A DNA stretch of 64,000 nt, from contig CP136061.1 in the NCBI GenBank assembly GCA_032622095.1, positions 195,966,935 to 196,030,934 of the forward strand, written 5' to 3'. This document shows, piece after piece, positions 1-11,932 of this stretch. The translations under genes and the position numbers were made by a program. Below the pieces are notes generated by a model. It saw nothing but the letters and a program-made list of their open reading frames with translations. It was not told the origin of the DNA and did no database searches. Every line of letters begins with the position of its first letter. Position 1 is the stretch's first letter. This DNA comes from Siphonodentalium dalli. Taxonomy: Eukaryota; Mollusca; Scaphopoda; Gadilida; Siphonodentaliidae.

Positions 1-317
1 ATACCCATAGCATGTAAAAACGTGGGCGTTTCCTAATCTGAAATGCGTTCGTGTCCAAACAATGGCGGGATATTGAGGCTGTGTATTGGCTTTCGTCAGA
101 CTGTCAAATTATGTGCAAAAAGTGGGGTAGTGTGGAAAACATATGCTGGTTTTTAAAAAAGGCGTGGCTCGAAAGGTACTCCTATGTGCGAACAGATTCC
201 GAAAGGGTTGGTCTTTACGAACGCATGCATCGTGCACTTCGGAACTCGAAAATTTTGCGTGGGCGTGGTCAAACGTTAACACTGTGGCCTATGGAAAACA
301 TTTAGTTCCTTCTAACC
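1..317 (+). mobile_element. Module A, truncated by window start
   Basis: The first 133 bp of the element lie outside the window; the right inverted repeat (300-317) is intact and followed by TAA. The T/A run is T5A6, shared with the copies at 2117, 10142, 11483 and 52140. Offset 386 is T. Confidence 0.93.
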
Positions 318-1208
318 TAAAGCAGAAAAATCGAATTTTTCGTATTTCGGCTTATGATGGACAAAGGTGGTGAAAAATCACATAATTGTGATCTGATTTG
401 CGAAGCATACATAGTTAGACATTACATTACGCCAGAATTTGGATTTTATTGCCATTTTTCAGGAAGTGGGGAATATTTGCACCTAATAACCTTAGTGAGA
501 TTTTCATTTATTTATCGTTATTCTGTATCTGGTGTGCCACGTTAAGAGAGAAATAACCTCACATCGATATCTTTATCTATTTGTGGACATCTGACCATCA
601 GCATAAACTTGATGTCTCGAGTATTTTTAACCATGCAGCTGCCAACTTGTCGACCACTTGGAAATTCCTATCTTCCTGATGCAAGGGGGGTGGGGTGTAA
701 AAATCTAACTATTTTTTCAGAAACCCGGACAATTTTGGTCAACTAAGCATATCATCTGAAACATGATTTGCACGTATTGTCTATGCCGCTATATACATGC
801 GCTTCATGCCCATTAAAGGCACCTTCTGTTAGTTTAATTACCAAATTTTACCAAAATTTCCACATATTTTAAGAATTTTCCCAAACATGGCAAATCTCGG
901 CATGAGATGACCCCGAGACAACCATAATTATTTATGTTGAACTGCAGACAGTACTGATCAATTCCCAACTATTAATTCTTTTATTTAGGAAGGGACGTTC
1001 CCATCATTGGCAACGACATGGACAAATTTCCACCAAAATTTCCCCAGTAGATCAACCATCTTCAGATACAGTGGGGTTAAAATAACCATGATTGCTGGGG
1101 AACGAGAACAAAGAAATGTGTAAAATCAGTTTTATTTAGCATAGATATGACACAGCTTCACGCAGAGGTAGTAGGAATTACATAGGGTCACGTTTGCACA
1201 TCTCTTAA
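318..1208 (+). repeat. Module B1, reference copy (epsilon type)
   Basis: Unrecognised 891-bp AT-rich non-coding segment, including the TAA at each end. No terminal inverted repeat of its own. Visible internal structure: a hairpin at 325-341 (7-bp arms, CGA loop); a second at 377-392 (ATCACA/TGTGAT arms, 4-nt loop); a XhoI site at 616-621; a G6-T-G4 tract at 685-695; AT tracts with a repeated CCAAAATTTCC motif around 850 and 1033; and GGGACGTTCCC at 992-1002, which resembles a kappa-B-type site. Markers: C420, C651 (SalI), T715, T767, C886. T715 occurs only here and in B2. A 63-codon frame (354-545) is open in every B copy but has no coding signature. The unit could be a relic of a longer transposon or unique DNA captured when the array formed. 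Confidence 0.9.
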
Positions 1209-1658
1209 GGTTAGAAGGAACTAAATAAGTAGAATTACGTCCCTTTCGTTTTTACAGGGTATCTCGAATACGAGTTTAAAAAATTCTGGCGCGCGATTGG
1301 CGTATAATATGTCAAATAATTTTACAAATTCAAGAAATATAATACCCATAGCATGTAAAAACGTGGGCGTTTCCTAATCTGAAATGCGTTCGTGTCCAAA
1401 CAATGGCGGGATATTGAGGCTGTGTATTGGCTTTCGTCAGACTGTCAAATTATGTGCAAAAAGTGGGGTAGTGTGGAAAACATATGCTGGTTTTTTTAAA
1501 AGGCGTGGCTCGAAAGGTACTCCTATGTGCGAACAGATTCCGAAAGGGTTGGTCTTTACGAACGCATGCATCGTGCACTTCGGAACTCGAAAATTTTGCG
1601 TGGGCGTGGTCAAACGTTAACACTGTGGCCTATGGAAAACATTTAGTTCCTTCTAACC
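1209..1658 (+). mobile_element. Module A, reference copy: MITE-like element, first of an A-A-A trimer
   Basis: A 450-bp element with perfect 18-bp terminal inverted repeats at 1209-1226 (GGTTAGAAGGAACTAAAT) and 1641-1658. It is preceded by TAA (1206-1208). In single copies TAA also follows the right end, and A-less B-B junctions hold one TAA, so a 3-bp target duplication is implied. That duplication and the GG start match the PIF/Harbinger superfamily; the element encodes nothing, so it would be non-autonomous. Interior: CTCG-AATA-CGAG hairpin (1263-1274), a GCGCGC box, a T/A run (1491-1501, here T7A4), and GCGTGGGCG (1598-1606), the Zif268/EGR core site. Markers: T at 69, A at 262, T at 386. 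If the extra A on the left is counted as element, a TA duplication (Tc1/mariner-like) is a weaker alternative because the ends become unequal. Confidence 0.82.
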
Positions 1659-1680
1659 TAAAGGTTAGAAGGAACTAAAT
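1641..1680. repeat. A-A junction palindrome (40 bp)
   Basis: The right end of one A and the left end of the next form two 19-bp arms around a central AA: a perfect inverted repeat able to extrude as a cruciform. The linker between elements is TAAA, one base longer than the TAA seen beside B. Confidence 0.95.
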
Positions 1681-2112
1681 AAGTAGAATTACGTCCCTTT
1701 CGTTTTTACAGGGTATCTCGAATACGAGTTTAAAAAATTCTGGCGCGCGATTGGCGTATAATATGTCAAATAATTTTACAAATTCAAGAAATATAATACC
1801 CATAGCATGTAAAAACGTGGGCGTTTCCTAATCTGAAATGCGTTCGTGTCCAAACAATGGCGGGATATTGAGGCTGTGTATTGGCTTTCGTCAGACTGTC
1901 AAATTATGTGCAAAAAGTGGGGTAGTGTGGAAAACATATGCTGGTTTTTTAAAAAGGCGTGGCTCGAAAGGTACTCCTATGTGCGAACAGATTCCGAAAG
2001 GGTTGGTCTTTACGAACGCATGCATCGTGCACTTCGGAACTCGAAAATTTTGCGTGGGCGTGGTCAAACGTTAACACTGTGGCCTATGGAAAACATTTAG
2101 TTCCTTCTAACC
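1663..2112 (+). mobile_element. Module A, middle of the A-A-A trimer
   Basis: T/A run T6A5, intermediate between its neighbours (T7A4 and T5A6). TAAA linkers on both sides; the only A in the window flanked by A on both sides. Confidence 0.93.
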
Positions 2113-2134
2113 TAAAGGTTAGAAGGAACTAAAT
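2095..2134. repeat. A-A junction palindrome
   Basis: Second palindrome of the trimer, 454 bp after the first, identical to it. Confidence 0.95.
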
Positions 2135-2566
2135 AAGTAGAATTACGTCCCTTTCGTTTTTACAGGGTATCTCGAATACGAGTTTAAAAAATTCTGGCGC
2201 GCGATTGGCGTATAATATGTCAAATAATTTTACAAATTCAAGAAATATAATACCCATAGCATGTAAAAACGTGGGCGTTTCCTAATCTGAAATGCGTTCG
2301 TGTCCAAACAATGGCGGGATATTGAGGCTGTGTATTGGCTTTCGTCAGACTGTCAAATTATGTGCAAAAAGTGGGGTAGTGTGGAAAACATATGCTGGTT
2401 TTTAAAAAAGGCGTGGCTCGAAAGGTACTCCTATGTGCGAACAGATTCCGAAAGGGTTGGTCTTTACGAACGCATGCATCGTGCACTTCGGAACTCGAAA
2501 ATTTTGCGTGGGCGTGGTCAAACGTTAACACTGTGGCCTATGGAAAACATTTAGTTCCTTCTAACC
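2117..2566 (+). mobile_element. Module A, last of the A-A-A trimer
   Basis: T5A6 run, as in the truncated copy at the window start. Together with the following B2 and the T7A4 copy at 3458 it repeats the segment 1-1658 at an offset of 2249 bp. Confidence 0.93.
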
Positions 2567-3457
2567 TAAAGCAGAAAAATCGAATTTTTCGTATTTCGGC
2601 TTATGATGGACAAAGGTGGTGAAAAATCACATAATTGTGATCTGATTTGCGAAGCATACATAGTTAGACATTACATTACGCCAGAATTTGGATTTTATTG
2701 CCATTTTTCAGGAAGTGGGGAATATTTGCACCTAATAACCTTAGTGAGATTTTCATTTATTTATCGTTATTCTGTATCTGGTGTGCCACGTTAAGAGAGA
2801 AATAACCTCACATCGATATCTTTATCTATTTGTGGACATCTGACCATCAGCATAAACTTGATGTCTCGAGTATTTTTAACCATGCAGCTGCCAACTTGTC
2901 GACCACTTGGAAATTCCTATCTTCCTGATGCAAGGGGGGTGGGGTGTAAAAATCTAACTATTTTTTCAGAAACCCGGACAATTTTGGTCAACTAAGCATA
3001 TCATCTGAAACATGATTTGCACGTATTGTCTATGCCGCTATATACATGCGCTTCATGCCCATTAAAGGCACCTTCTGTTAGTTTAATTACCAAATTTTAC
3101 CAAAATTTCCACATATTTTAAGAATTTTCCCAAACATGGCAAATCTCGGCATGAGATGACCCCGAGACAACCATAATTATTTATGTTGAACTGCAGACAG
3201 TACTGATCAATTCCCAACTATTAATTCTTTTATTTAGGAAGGGACGTTCCCATCATTGGCAACGACATGGACAAATTTCCACCAAAATTTCCCCAGTAGA
3301 TCAACCATCTTCAGATACAGTGGGGTTAAAATAACCATGATTGCTGGGGAACGAGAACAAAGAAATGTGTAAAATCAGTTTTATTTAGCATAGATATGAC
3401 ACAGCTTCACGCAGAGGTAGTAGGAATTACATAGGGTCACGTTTGCACATCTCTTAA
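2567..3457 (+). repeat. Module B2 (epsilon type)
   Basis: Same diagnostic bases as B1 (SalI site, the T at the 715-equivalent, C at the 886-equivalent). B1 and B2 are the only epsilon units, so they are recent duplicates of each other. Confidence 0.92.
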
Positions 3458-3907
3458 GGTTAGAAGGAACTAAATAAGTAGAATTACGTCCCTTTCGTTT
3501 TTACAGGGTATCTCGAATACGAGTTTAAAAAATTCTGGCGCGCGATTGGCGTATAATATGTCAAATAATTTTACAAATTCAAGAAATATAATACCCATAG
3601 CATGTAAAAACGTGGGCGTTTCCTAATCTGAAATGCGTTCGTGTCCAAACAATGGCGGGATATTGAGGCTGTGTATTGGCTTTCGTCAGACTGTCAAATT
3701 ATGTGCAAAAAGTGGGGTAGTGTGGAAAACATATGCTGGTTTTTTTAAAAGGCGTGGCTCGAAAGGTACTCCTATGTGCGAACAGATTCCGAAAGGGTTG
3801 GTCTTTACGAACGCATGCATCGTGCACTTCGGAACTCGAAAATTTTGCGTGGGCGTGGTCAAACGTTAACACTGTGGCCTATGGAAAACATTTAGTTCCT
3901 TCTAACC
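3458..3907 (+). mobile_element. Module A, single
   Basis: T7A4 run, shared only with 1209 and 23574. Flanked by TAA on both sides. Confidence 0.93.
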
Positions 3908-4793
3908 TAAAGCAGAAAAATCGAATTTTTCGTATTTCGGCTTATGATGGACAAAGGTGGTGAAAAATCACATAATTGTGATCTGATTTGCGAAGCATAC
4001 ATAGTTAGACATTACATTACGCCAGAATTTGGATTTTATTGCCATTTTTCAGGAAGTGGGGAATATTTGCACCTAATAACCTTAGTGAGATTTTCATTTA
4101 TTTATCGTTATTCTGTATCTGGTGTGCCACGTTAAGAGAGAAATAACCTCACATCGATATCTTTATCTATTTGTGGACATCTGACCATCAGCATAAACTT
4201 GATGTCTCGAGTATTTTTAACCATGCAGCTGCCAACTTGTGGACCACTTGGAAATTCCTATCTTCCTGATGCAAGGGGGTGGGGTGTAAAAATCTAACTA
4301 TTTATTCAGAAACCCGGACAATTTTGGTCAACTAAGCATATCATCTGAAACATGATTTGCACGTATTGTCTATGCCGCTATATACATGCGCTTCATGCCC
4401 ATTAAAGGCACCTTCTGTTAGTTTAATTACCAAATTTTACCAAAATTTCCACATATTTTAAGAATTTTCCCAAATATGGCAAATCTCGGCATGAGATGAC
4501 CCCGAGACAACCATAATTATTTATGTTGAACTGCAGACAGTACTGATCAATTCCCAACTATTAATTCTTTTATTTAGGAAGGGACGTTCCCATCATTGGC
4601 AACGACATGGACAAATTTCCACCAAAATTTCCCCAGTAGATCAACCATCTTCAGATACAGTGGGGTTAAAATAACCATGATTGCTGGGGAACGAGAACAA
4701 AGAAATGTGTAAAATCAGTTTTATTTAGCATAGATATGACACAGCTTCACGCAGAGGTAGTAGGAATTACATAGGGTCACGTTTGCACATCTC
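3908..4793 (+). repeat. Module B3 (alpha type), no A after it
   Basis: First alpha unit. The G tract is one base short (G5-T-G4), unique in the window. Its junction with B4 reads CTC-TAAAGCAG, one T fewer than the precise empty site. Confidence 0.92.
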
Positions 4794-5681
4794 TAAAGCA
4801 GAAAAATCGAATTTTTCGTATTTCGGCTTATGATGGACAAAGGTGGTGAAAAATCACATAATTGTGATCTGATTTGCGAAGCATACATAGTTAGACATTA
4901 CATTACGCCAGAATTTGGATTTTATTGCCATTTTTCAGGAAGTGGGGAATATTTGCACCTAATAACCTTAGTGAGATTTTCATTTATTTATCGTTATTCT
5001 GTATCTGGTGTGCCACGTTAAGAGAGAAATAACCTCACATCGATATCTTTATCTATTTGTGGACATCTGACCATCAGCATAAACTTGATGTCTCGAGTAT
5101 TTTTAACCATGCAGCTGCCAACTTGTGGACCACTTGGAAATTCCTATCTTCCTGATGCAAGGGGGGTGGGGTGTAAAAATCTAACTATTTATTCAGAAAC
5201 CCGGACAATTTTGGTCAACTAAGCATATCATCTGAAACATGATTTGCACGTATTGTCTATGCCGCTATATACATGCGCTTCATGCCCATTAAAGGCACCT
5301 TCTGTTAGTTTAATTACCAAATTTTACCAAAATTTCCACATATTTTAAGAATTTTCCCAAATATGGCAAATCTCGGCATGAGATGACCCCGAGACAACCA
5401 TAATTATTTATGTTGAACTGCAGACAGTACTGATCAATTCCCAACTATTAATTCTTTTATTTAGGAAGGGACGTTCCCATCATTGGCAACGACATGGACA
5501 AATTTCCACCAAAATTTCCCCAGTAGATCAACCATCTTCAGATACAGTGGGGTTAAAATAACCATGATTGCTGGGGAACGAGAACAAAGAAATGTGTAAA
5601 ATCAGTTTTATTTAGCATAGATATGACACAGCTTCACGCAGAGGTAGTAGGAATTACATAGGGTCACGTTTGCACATCTCT
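4794..5681 (+). repeat. Module B4 (alpha type), no A after it
   Basis: Junction with B5 reads CTCT-TAA-AGCAG, the exact empty site expected before A insertion. Confidence 0.92.
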
Positions 5682-6572
5682 TAAAGCAGAAAAATCGAAT
5701 TTTTCGTATTTCGGCTTATGATGGACAAAGGTGGTGAAAAATCACATAATTGTGATCTGATTTGCGAAGCATACATAGTTAGACATTACATTACGCCAGA
5801 ATTTGGATTTTATTGCCATTTTTCAGGAAGTGGGGAATATTTGCACCTAATAACCTTAGTGAGATTTTCATTTATTTATCGTTATTCTGTATCTGGTGTG
5901 CCACGTTAAGAGAGAAATAACCTCACATCGATATCTTTATCTATTTGTGGACATCTGACCATCAGCATAAACTTGATGTCTCGAGTATTTTTAACCATGC
6001 AGCTGCCAACTTGTGGACCACTTGGAAATTCCTATCTTCCTGATGCAAGGGGGGTGGGGTGTAAAAATCTAACTATTTATTCAGAAACCCGGACAATTTT
6101 GGTCAACTAAGCATATCATCTGAAACATGATTTGCACGTATTGTCTATGCCGCTATATACATGCGCTTCATGCCCATTAAAGGCACCTTCTGTTAGTTTA
6201 ATTACCAAATTTTACCAAAATTTCCACATATTTTAAGAATTTTCCCAAATATGGCAAATCTCGGCATGAGATGACCCCGAGACAACCATAATTATTTATG
6301 TTGAACTGCAGACAGTACTGATCAATTCCCAACTATTAATTCTTTTATTTAGGAAGGGACGTTCCCATCATTGGCAACGACATGGACAAATTTCCACCAA
6401 AATTTCCCCAGTAGATCAACCATCTTCAGATACAGTGGGGTTAAAATAACCATGATTGCTGGGGAACGAGAACAAAGAAATGTGTAAAATCAGTTTTATT
6501 TAGCATAGATATGACACAGCTTCACGCAGAGGTAGTAGGAATTACATAGGGTCACGTTTGCACATCTCTTAA
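5682..6572 (+). repeat. Module B5 (alpha type)
   Basis: Last of a B3-B4-B5 run without A; followed by TAA and an A element. Confidence 0.92.
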
Positions 6573-7022
6573 GGTTAGAAGGAACTAAATAAGTAGAATT
6601 ACGTCCCTTTCGTTTTTACAGGGTATCTCGAATACGAGTTTAAAAAATTCTGGCGCGCGATTGGCGTATAATATGTCAAATAATTTTACAAATTCAAGAA
6701 ATATAATACCCATAGCATGTAAAAACGTGGGCGTTTCCTAATCTGAAATGCGTTCGTGTCCAAACAATGGCGGGATATTGAGGCTGTGTATTGGCTTTCG
6801 TCAGACTGTCAAATTATGTGCAAAAAGTGGGGTAGTGTGGAAAACATATGCTGGTTTTTTAAAAAGGCGTGGCTCGAAAGGTACTCCTATGTGCGAACAG
6901 ATTCCGAAAGGGTTGGTCTTTACGAACGCATGCATCGTGCACTTCGGAACTCGAAAATTTTGCGTGGGCGTGGTCAAACGTTAACACTGTGGCCTATGGA
7001 AAACATTTAGTTCCTTCTAACC
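6573..7022 (+). mobile_element. Module A, single
   Basis: T6A5 run, the commonest form in the window; T at offset 386. Confidence 0.93.
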
Positions 7023-7913
7023 TAAAGCAGAAAAATCGAATTTTTCGTATTTCGGCTTATGATGGACAAAGGTGGTGAAAAATCACATAATTGTGATCTG
7101 ATTTGCGAAGCATACATAGTTAGACATTACATTACGCCAGAATTTGGATTTTATTGCCATTTTTCAGGAAGTGGGGAATATTTGCACCTAATAACCTTAG
7201 TGAGATTTTCATTTATTTATCGTTATTCTGTATCTGGTGTGCCACGTTAAGAGAGAAATAACCTCACATCGATATCTTTATCTATTTGTGGACATCTGAC
7301 CATCAGCATAAACTTGATGTCTCGAGTATTTTTAACCATGCAGCTGCCAACTTGTGGACCACTTGGAAATTCCTATCTTCCTGATGCAAGGGGGGTGGGG
7401 TGTAAAAATCTAACTATTTATTCAGAAACCCGGACAATTTTGGTCAACTAAGCATATCATCTGAAACATGATTTGCACGTATTGTCTATGCCGCTATATA
7501 CATGCGCTTCATGCCCATTAAAGGCACCTTCTGTTAGTTTAATTACCAAATTTTACCAAAATTTCCACATATTTTAAGAATTTTCCCAAATATGGCAAAT
7601 CTCGGCATGAGATGACCCCGAGACAACCATAATTATTTATGTTGAACTGCAGACAGTACTGATCAATTCCCAACTATTAATTCTTTTATTTAGGAAGGGA
7701 CGTTCCCATCATTGGCAACGACATGGACAAATTTCCACCAAAATTTCCCCAGTAGATCAACCATCTTCAGATACAGTGGGGTTAAAATAACCATGATTGC
7801 TGGGGAACGAGAACAAAGAAATGTGTAAAATCAGTTTTATTTAGCATAGATATGACACAGCTTCACGCAGAGGTAGTAGGAATTACATAGGGTCACGTTT
7901 GCACATCTCTTAA
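7023..7913 (+). repeat. Module B6 (alpha type)
   Basis: Full 891-bp unit between two A elements; no private change noticed. Confidence 0.92.
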
Positions 7914-8363
7914 GGTTAGAAGGAACTAAATAAGTAGAATTACGTCCCTTTCGTTTTTACAGGGTATCTCGAATACGAGTTTAAAAAATTCTGGCGCGCG
8001 ATTGGCGTATAATATGTCAAATAATTTTACAAATTCAAGAAATATAATACCCATAGCATGTAAAAACGTGGGCGTTTCCTAATCTGAAATGCGTTCGTGT
8101 CCAAACAATGGCGGGATATTGAGGCTGTGTATTGGCTTTCGTCAGACTGTCAAATTATGTGCAAAAAGTGGGGTAGTGTGGAAAACATATGCTGGTTTTT
8201 TAAAAAGGCGTGGCTCGAAAGGTACTCCTATGTGCGAACAGATTCCGAAAGGGTTGGTCTTTACGAACGCATGCATCGTGCACTTCGGAACTCGAAAATT
8301 TTGCGTGGGCGTGGTCAAACGTTAACACTGTGGCCTATGGAAAACATTTAGTTCCTTCTAACC
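7914..8363 (+). mobile_element. Module A, single
   Basis: T6A5 run; same markers as the copy at 6573. Confidence 0.93.
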
Positions 8364-9250
8364 TAAAGCAGAAAAATCGAATTTTTCGTATTTCGGCTTA
8401 TGATGGACAAAGGTGGTGAAAAATCACATAATTGTGATCTGATTTGCGAAGCATACATAGTTAGACATTACATTACGCCAGAATTTGGATTTTATTGCCA
8501 TTTTTCAGGAAGTGGGGAATATTTGCACCTAATAACCTTAGTGAGATTTTCATTTATTTATCGTTATTCTGTATCTGGTGTGCCACGTTAAGAGAGAAAT
8601 AACCTCACATCGATATCTTTATCTATTTGTGGACATCTGACCATCAGCATAAACTTGATGTCTCGAGTATTTTTAACCATGCAGCTGCCAACTTGTGGAC
8701 CACTTGGAAATTCCTATCTTCCTGATGCAAGGGGGGTGGGGTGTAAAAATCTAACTATTTATTCAGAAACCCGGACAATTTTGGTCAACTAAGCATATCA
8801 TCTGAAACATGATTTGCACGTATTGTCTATGCCGCTATATACATGCGCTTCATGCCCATTAAAGGCACCTTCTGTTAGTTTAATTACCAAATTTTACCAA
8901 AATTTCCACATATTTTAAGAATTTTCCCAAATATGGCAAATCTCGGCATGAGATGACCCCGAGACAACCATAATTATTTATGTTGAACTGCAGACAGTAC
9001 TGATCAATTCCCAACTATTAATTCTTTTATTTAGGAAGGGACGTTCCCATCATTGGCAACGACATGGACAAATTTCCACCAAAATTTCCCCAGTAGATCA
9101 ACCATCTTCAGATACAGTGGGGTTAAAATAACCATGATTGCTGGGGAACGAGAACAAAGAAATGTGTAAAATCAGTTTTATTTAGCATAGATATGACACA
9201 GCTTCACGCAGAGGTAGTAGGAATTACATAGGGTCACGTTTGCACATCTC
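8364..9250 (+). repeat. Module B7 (alpha type), no A after it
   Basis: Junction with B8 is the short form CTC-TAAAGCAG. Confidence 0.92.
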
Positions 9251-10141
9251 TAAAGCAGAAAAATCGAATTTTTCGTATTTCGGCTTATGATGGACAAAGG
9301 TGGTGAAAAATCACATAATTGTGATCTGATTTGCGAAGCATACATAGTTAGACATTACATTACGCCAGAATTTGGATTTTATTGCCATTTTTCAGGAAGT
9401 GGGGAATATTTGCACCTAATAACCTTAGTGAGATTTTCATTTATTTATCGTTATTCTGTATCTGGTGTGCCACGTTAAGAGAGAAATAACCTCACATCGA
9501 TATCTTTATCTATTTGTGGACATCTGACCATCAGCATAAACTTGATGTCTCGAGTATTTTTAACCATGCAGCTGCCAACTTGTGGACCACTTGGAAATTC
9601 CTATCTTCCTGATGCAAGGGGGGTGGGGTGTAAAAATCTAACTATTTATTCAGAAACCCGGACAATTTTGGTCAACTAAGCATATCATCTGAAACATGAT
9701 TTGCACGTATTGTCTATGCCGCTATATACATGCGCTTCATGCCCATTAAAGGCACCTTCTGTTAGTTTAATTACCAAATTTTACCAAAATTTCCACATAT
9801 TTTAAGAATTTTCCCAAATATGGCAAATCTCGGCATGAGATGACCCCGAGACAACCATAATTATTTATGTTGAACTGCAGACAGTACTGATCAATTCCCA
9901 ACTATTAATTCTTTTATTTAGGAAGGGACGTTCCCATCATTGGCAACGACATGGACAAATTTCCACCAAAATTTCCCCAGTAGATCAACCATCTTCAGAT
10001 ACAGTGGGGTTAAAATAACCATGATTGCTGGGGAACGAGAACAAAGAAATGTGTAAAATCAGTTTTATTTAGCATAGATATGACACAGCTTCACGCAGAG
10101 GTAGTAGGAATTACATAGGGTCACGTTTGCACATCTCTTAA
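9251..10141 (+). repeat. Module B8 (alpha type)
   Basis: Second unit of a B-B pair, then an A element. Confidence 0.92.
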
Positions 10142-10591
10142 GGTTAGAAGGAACTAAATAAGTAGAATTACGTCCCTTTCGTTTTTACAGGGTATCTCGA
10201 ATACGAGTTTAAAAAATTCTGGCGCGCGATTGGCGTATAATATGTCAAATAATTTTACAAATTCAAGAAATATAATACCCATAGCATGTAAAAACGTGGG
10301 CGTTTCCTAATCTGAAATGCGTTCGTGTCCAAACAATGGCGGGATATTGAGGCTGTGTATTGGCTTTCGTCAGACTGTCAAATTATGTGCAAAAAGTGGG
10401 GTAGTGTGGAAAACATATGCTGGTTTTTAAAAAAGGCGTGGCTCGAAAGGTACTCCTATGTGCGAACAGATTCCGAAAGGGTTGGTCTTTACGAACGCAT
10501 GCATCGTGCACTTCGGAACTCGAAAATTTTGCGTGGGCGTGGTCAAACGTTAACACTGTGGCCTATGGAAAACATTTAGTTCCTTCTAACC
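10142..10591 (+). mobile_element. Module A, single
   Basis: T5A6 run; forms a pair of identical neighbours with 11483. Confidence 0.93.
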
Positions 10592-11482
10592 TAAAGCAGA
10601 AAAATCGAATTTTTCGTATTTCGGCTTATGATGGACAAAGGTGGTGAAAAATCACATAATTGTGATCTGATTTGCGAAGCATACATAGTTAGACATTACA
10701 TTACGCCAGAATTTGGATTTTATTGCCATTTTTCAGGAAGTGGGGAATATTTGCACCTAATAACCTTAGTGAGATTTTCATTTATTTATCGTTATTCTGT
10801 ATCTGGTGTGCCACGTTAAGAGAGAAATAACCTCACATCGATATCTTTATCTATTTGTGGACATCTGACCATCAGCATAAACTTGATGTCTCGAGTATTT
10901 TTAACCATGCAGCTGCCAACTTGTGGACCACTTGGAAATTCCTATCTTCCTGATGCAAGGGGGGTGGGGTGTAAAAATCTAACTATTTATTCAGAAACCC
11001 GGACAATTTTGGTCAACTAAGCATATCATCTGAAACATGATTTGCACGTATTGTCTATGCCGCTATATACATGCGCTTCATGCCCATTAAAGGCACCTTC
11101 TGTTAGTTTAATTACCAAATTTTACCAAAATTTCCACATATTTTAAGAATTTTCCCAAATATGGCAAATCTCGGCATGAGATGACCCCGAGACAACCATA
11201 ATTATTTATGTTGAACTGCAGACAGTACTGATCAATTCCCAACTATTAATTCTTTTATTTAGGAAGGGACGTTCCCATCATTGGCAACGACATGGACAAA
11301 TTTCCACCAAAATTTCCCCAGTAGATCAACCATCTTCAGATACAGTGGGGTTAAAATAACCATGATTGCTGGGGAACGAGAACAAAGAAATGTGTAAAAT
11401 CAGTTTTATTTAGCATAGATATGACACAGCTTCACGCAGAGGTAGTAGGAATTACATAGGGTCACGTTTGCACATCTCTTAA
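10592..11482 (+). repeat. Module B9 (alpha type)
   Basis: Lies between the two T5A6 A elements; ordinary alpha unit. Confidence 0.92.
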
Positions 11483-11932
11483 GGTTAGAAGGAACTAAAT
11501 AAGTAGAATTACGTCCCTTTCGTTTTTACAGGGTATCTCGAATACGAGTTTAAAAAATTCTGGCGCGCGATTGGCGTATAATATGTCAAATAATTTTACA
11601 AATTCAAGAAATATAATACCCATAGCATGTAAAAACGTGGGCGTTTCCTAATCTGAAATGCGTTCGTGTCCAAACAATGGCGGGATATTGAGGCTGTGTA
11701 TTGGCTTTCGTCAGACTGTCAAATTATGTGCAAAAAGTGGGGTAGTGTGGAAAACATATGCTGGTTTTTAAAAAAGGCGTGGCTCGAAAGGTACTCCTAT
11801 GTGCGAACAGATTCCGAAAGGGTTGGTCTTTACGAACGCATGCATCGTGCACTTCGGAACTCGAAAATTTTGCGTGGGCGTGGTCAAACGTTAACACTGT
11901 GGCCTATGGAAAACATTTAGTTCCTTCTAACC
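11483..11932 (+). mobile_element. Module A, single
   Basis: T5A6 run, as in the preceding A. Confidence 0.93.

Noticed and set aside
354-545. 63-codon open frame repeated in all 49 B copies
   Set aside because: Persistence reflects near-identity of the copies. The frame has no domain, signal or coding bias that I can see, and observed changes include His to Tyr at codon 22 and Glu to Gly at codon 7. It was not called as a gene.
685-695. G-quadruplex at the G6-T-G4 tract
   Set aside because: A canonical intramolecular quadruplex needs four separate G runs; only two uninterrupted runs are present. Its length variation (G5, G6, G7) may be slippage or sequencing error.
992-1002. NF-kappa-B-type site GGGACGTTCCC in module B
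   Set aside because: It resembles the consensus but is a single 11-bp match in non-coding repeat DNA with no gene nearby, so no regulatory call was made.
318-1208. Module B as the inserted element, with A as the original monomer
   Set aside because: B is flanked by TAAA and TAA when set in an A array, so this is not excluded, but B has no inverted or direct terminal repeats whereas A has perfect ones. Kept as a less likely alternative.
1384-1620. Overlapping 69-87-codon frames in three phases of module A
   Set aside because: Several frames are open over the same bases, which cannot all be coding. Frame starts shift with the T/A run variant. No recognisable protein, and the element is far too short for a transposase.
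1209-1658. CENP-B box in module A or B
   Set aside because: I looked for TTCG-4nt-A-2nt-CGGG on both strands in the TTCG and CCCG contexts and found no match, so a centromeric role is not supported by this motif.
1209-1658. Module A as a Helitron
   Set aside because: The hairpin with GGGTATCTCG recalls Helitron-derived repeats of flies, but perfect terminal inverted repeats with a TAA duplication are not Helitron features, and no CTRR end was found.
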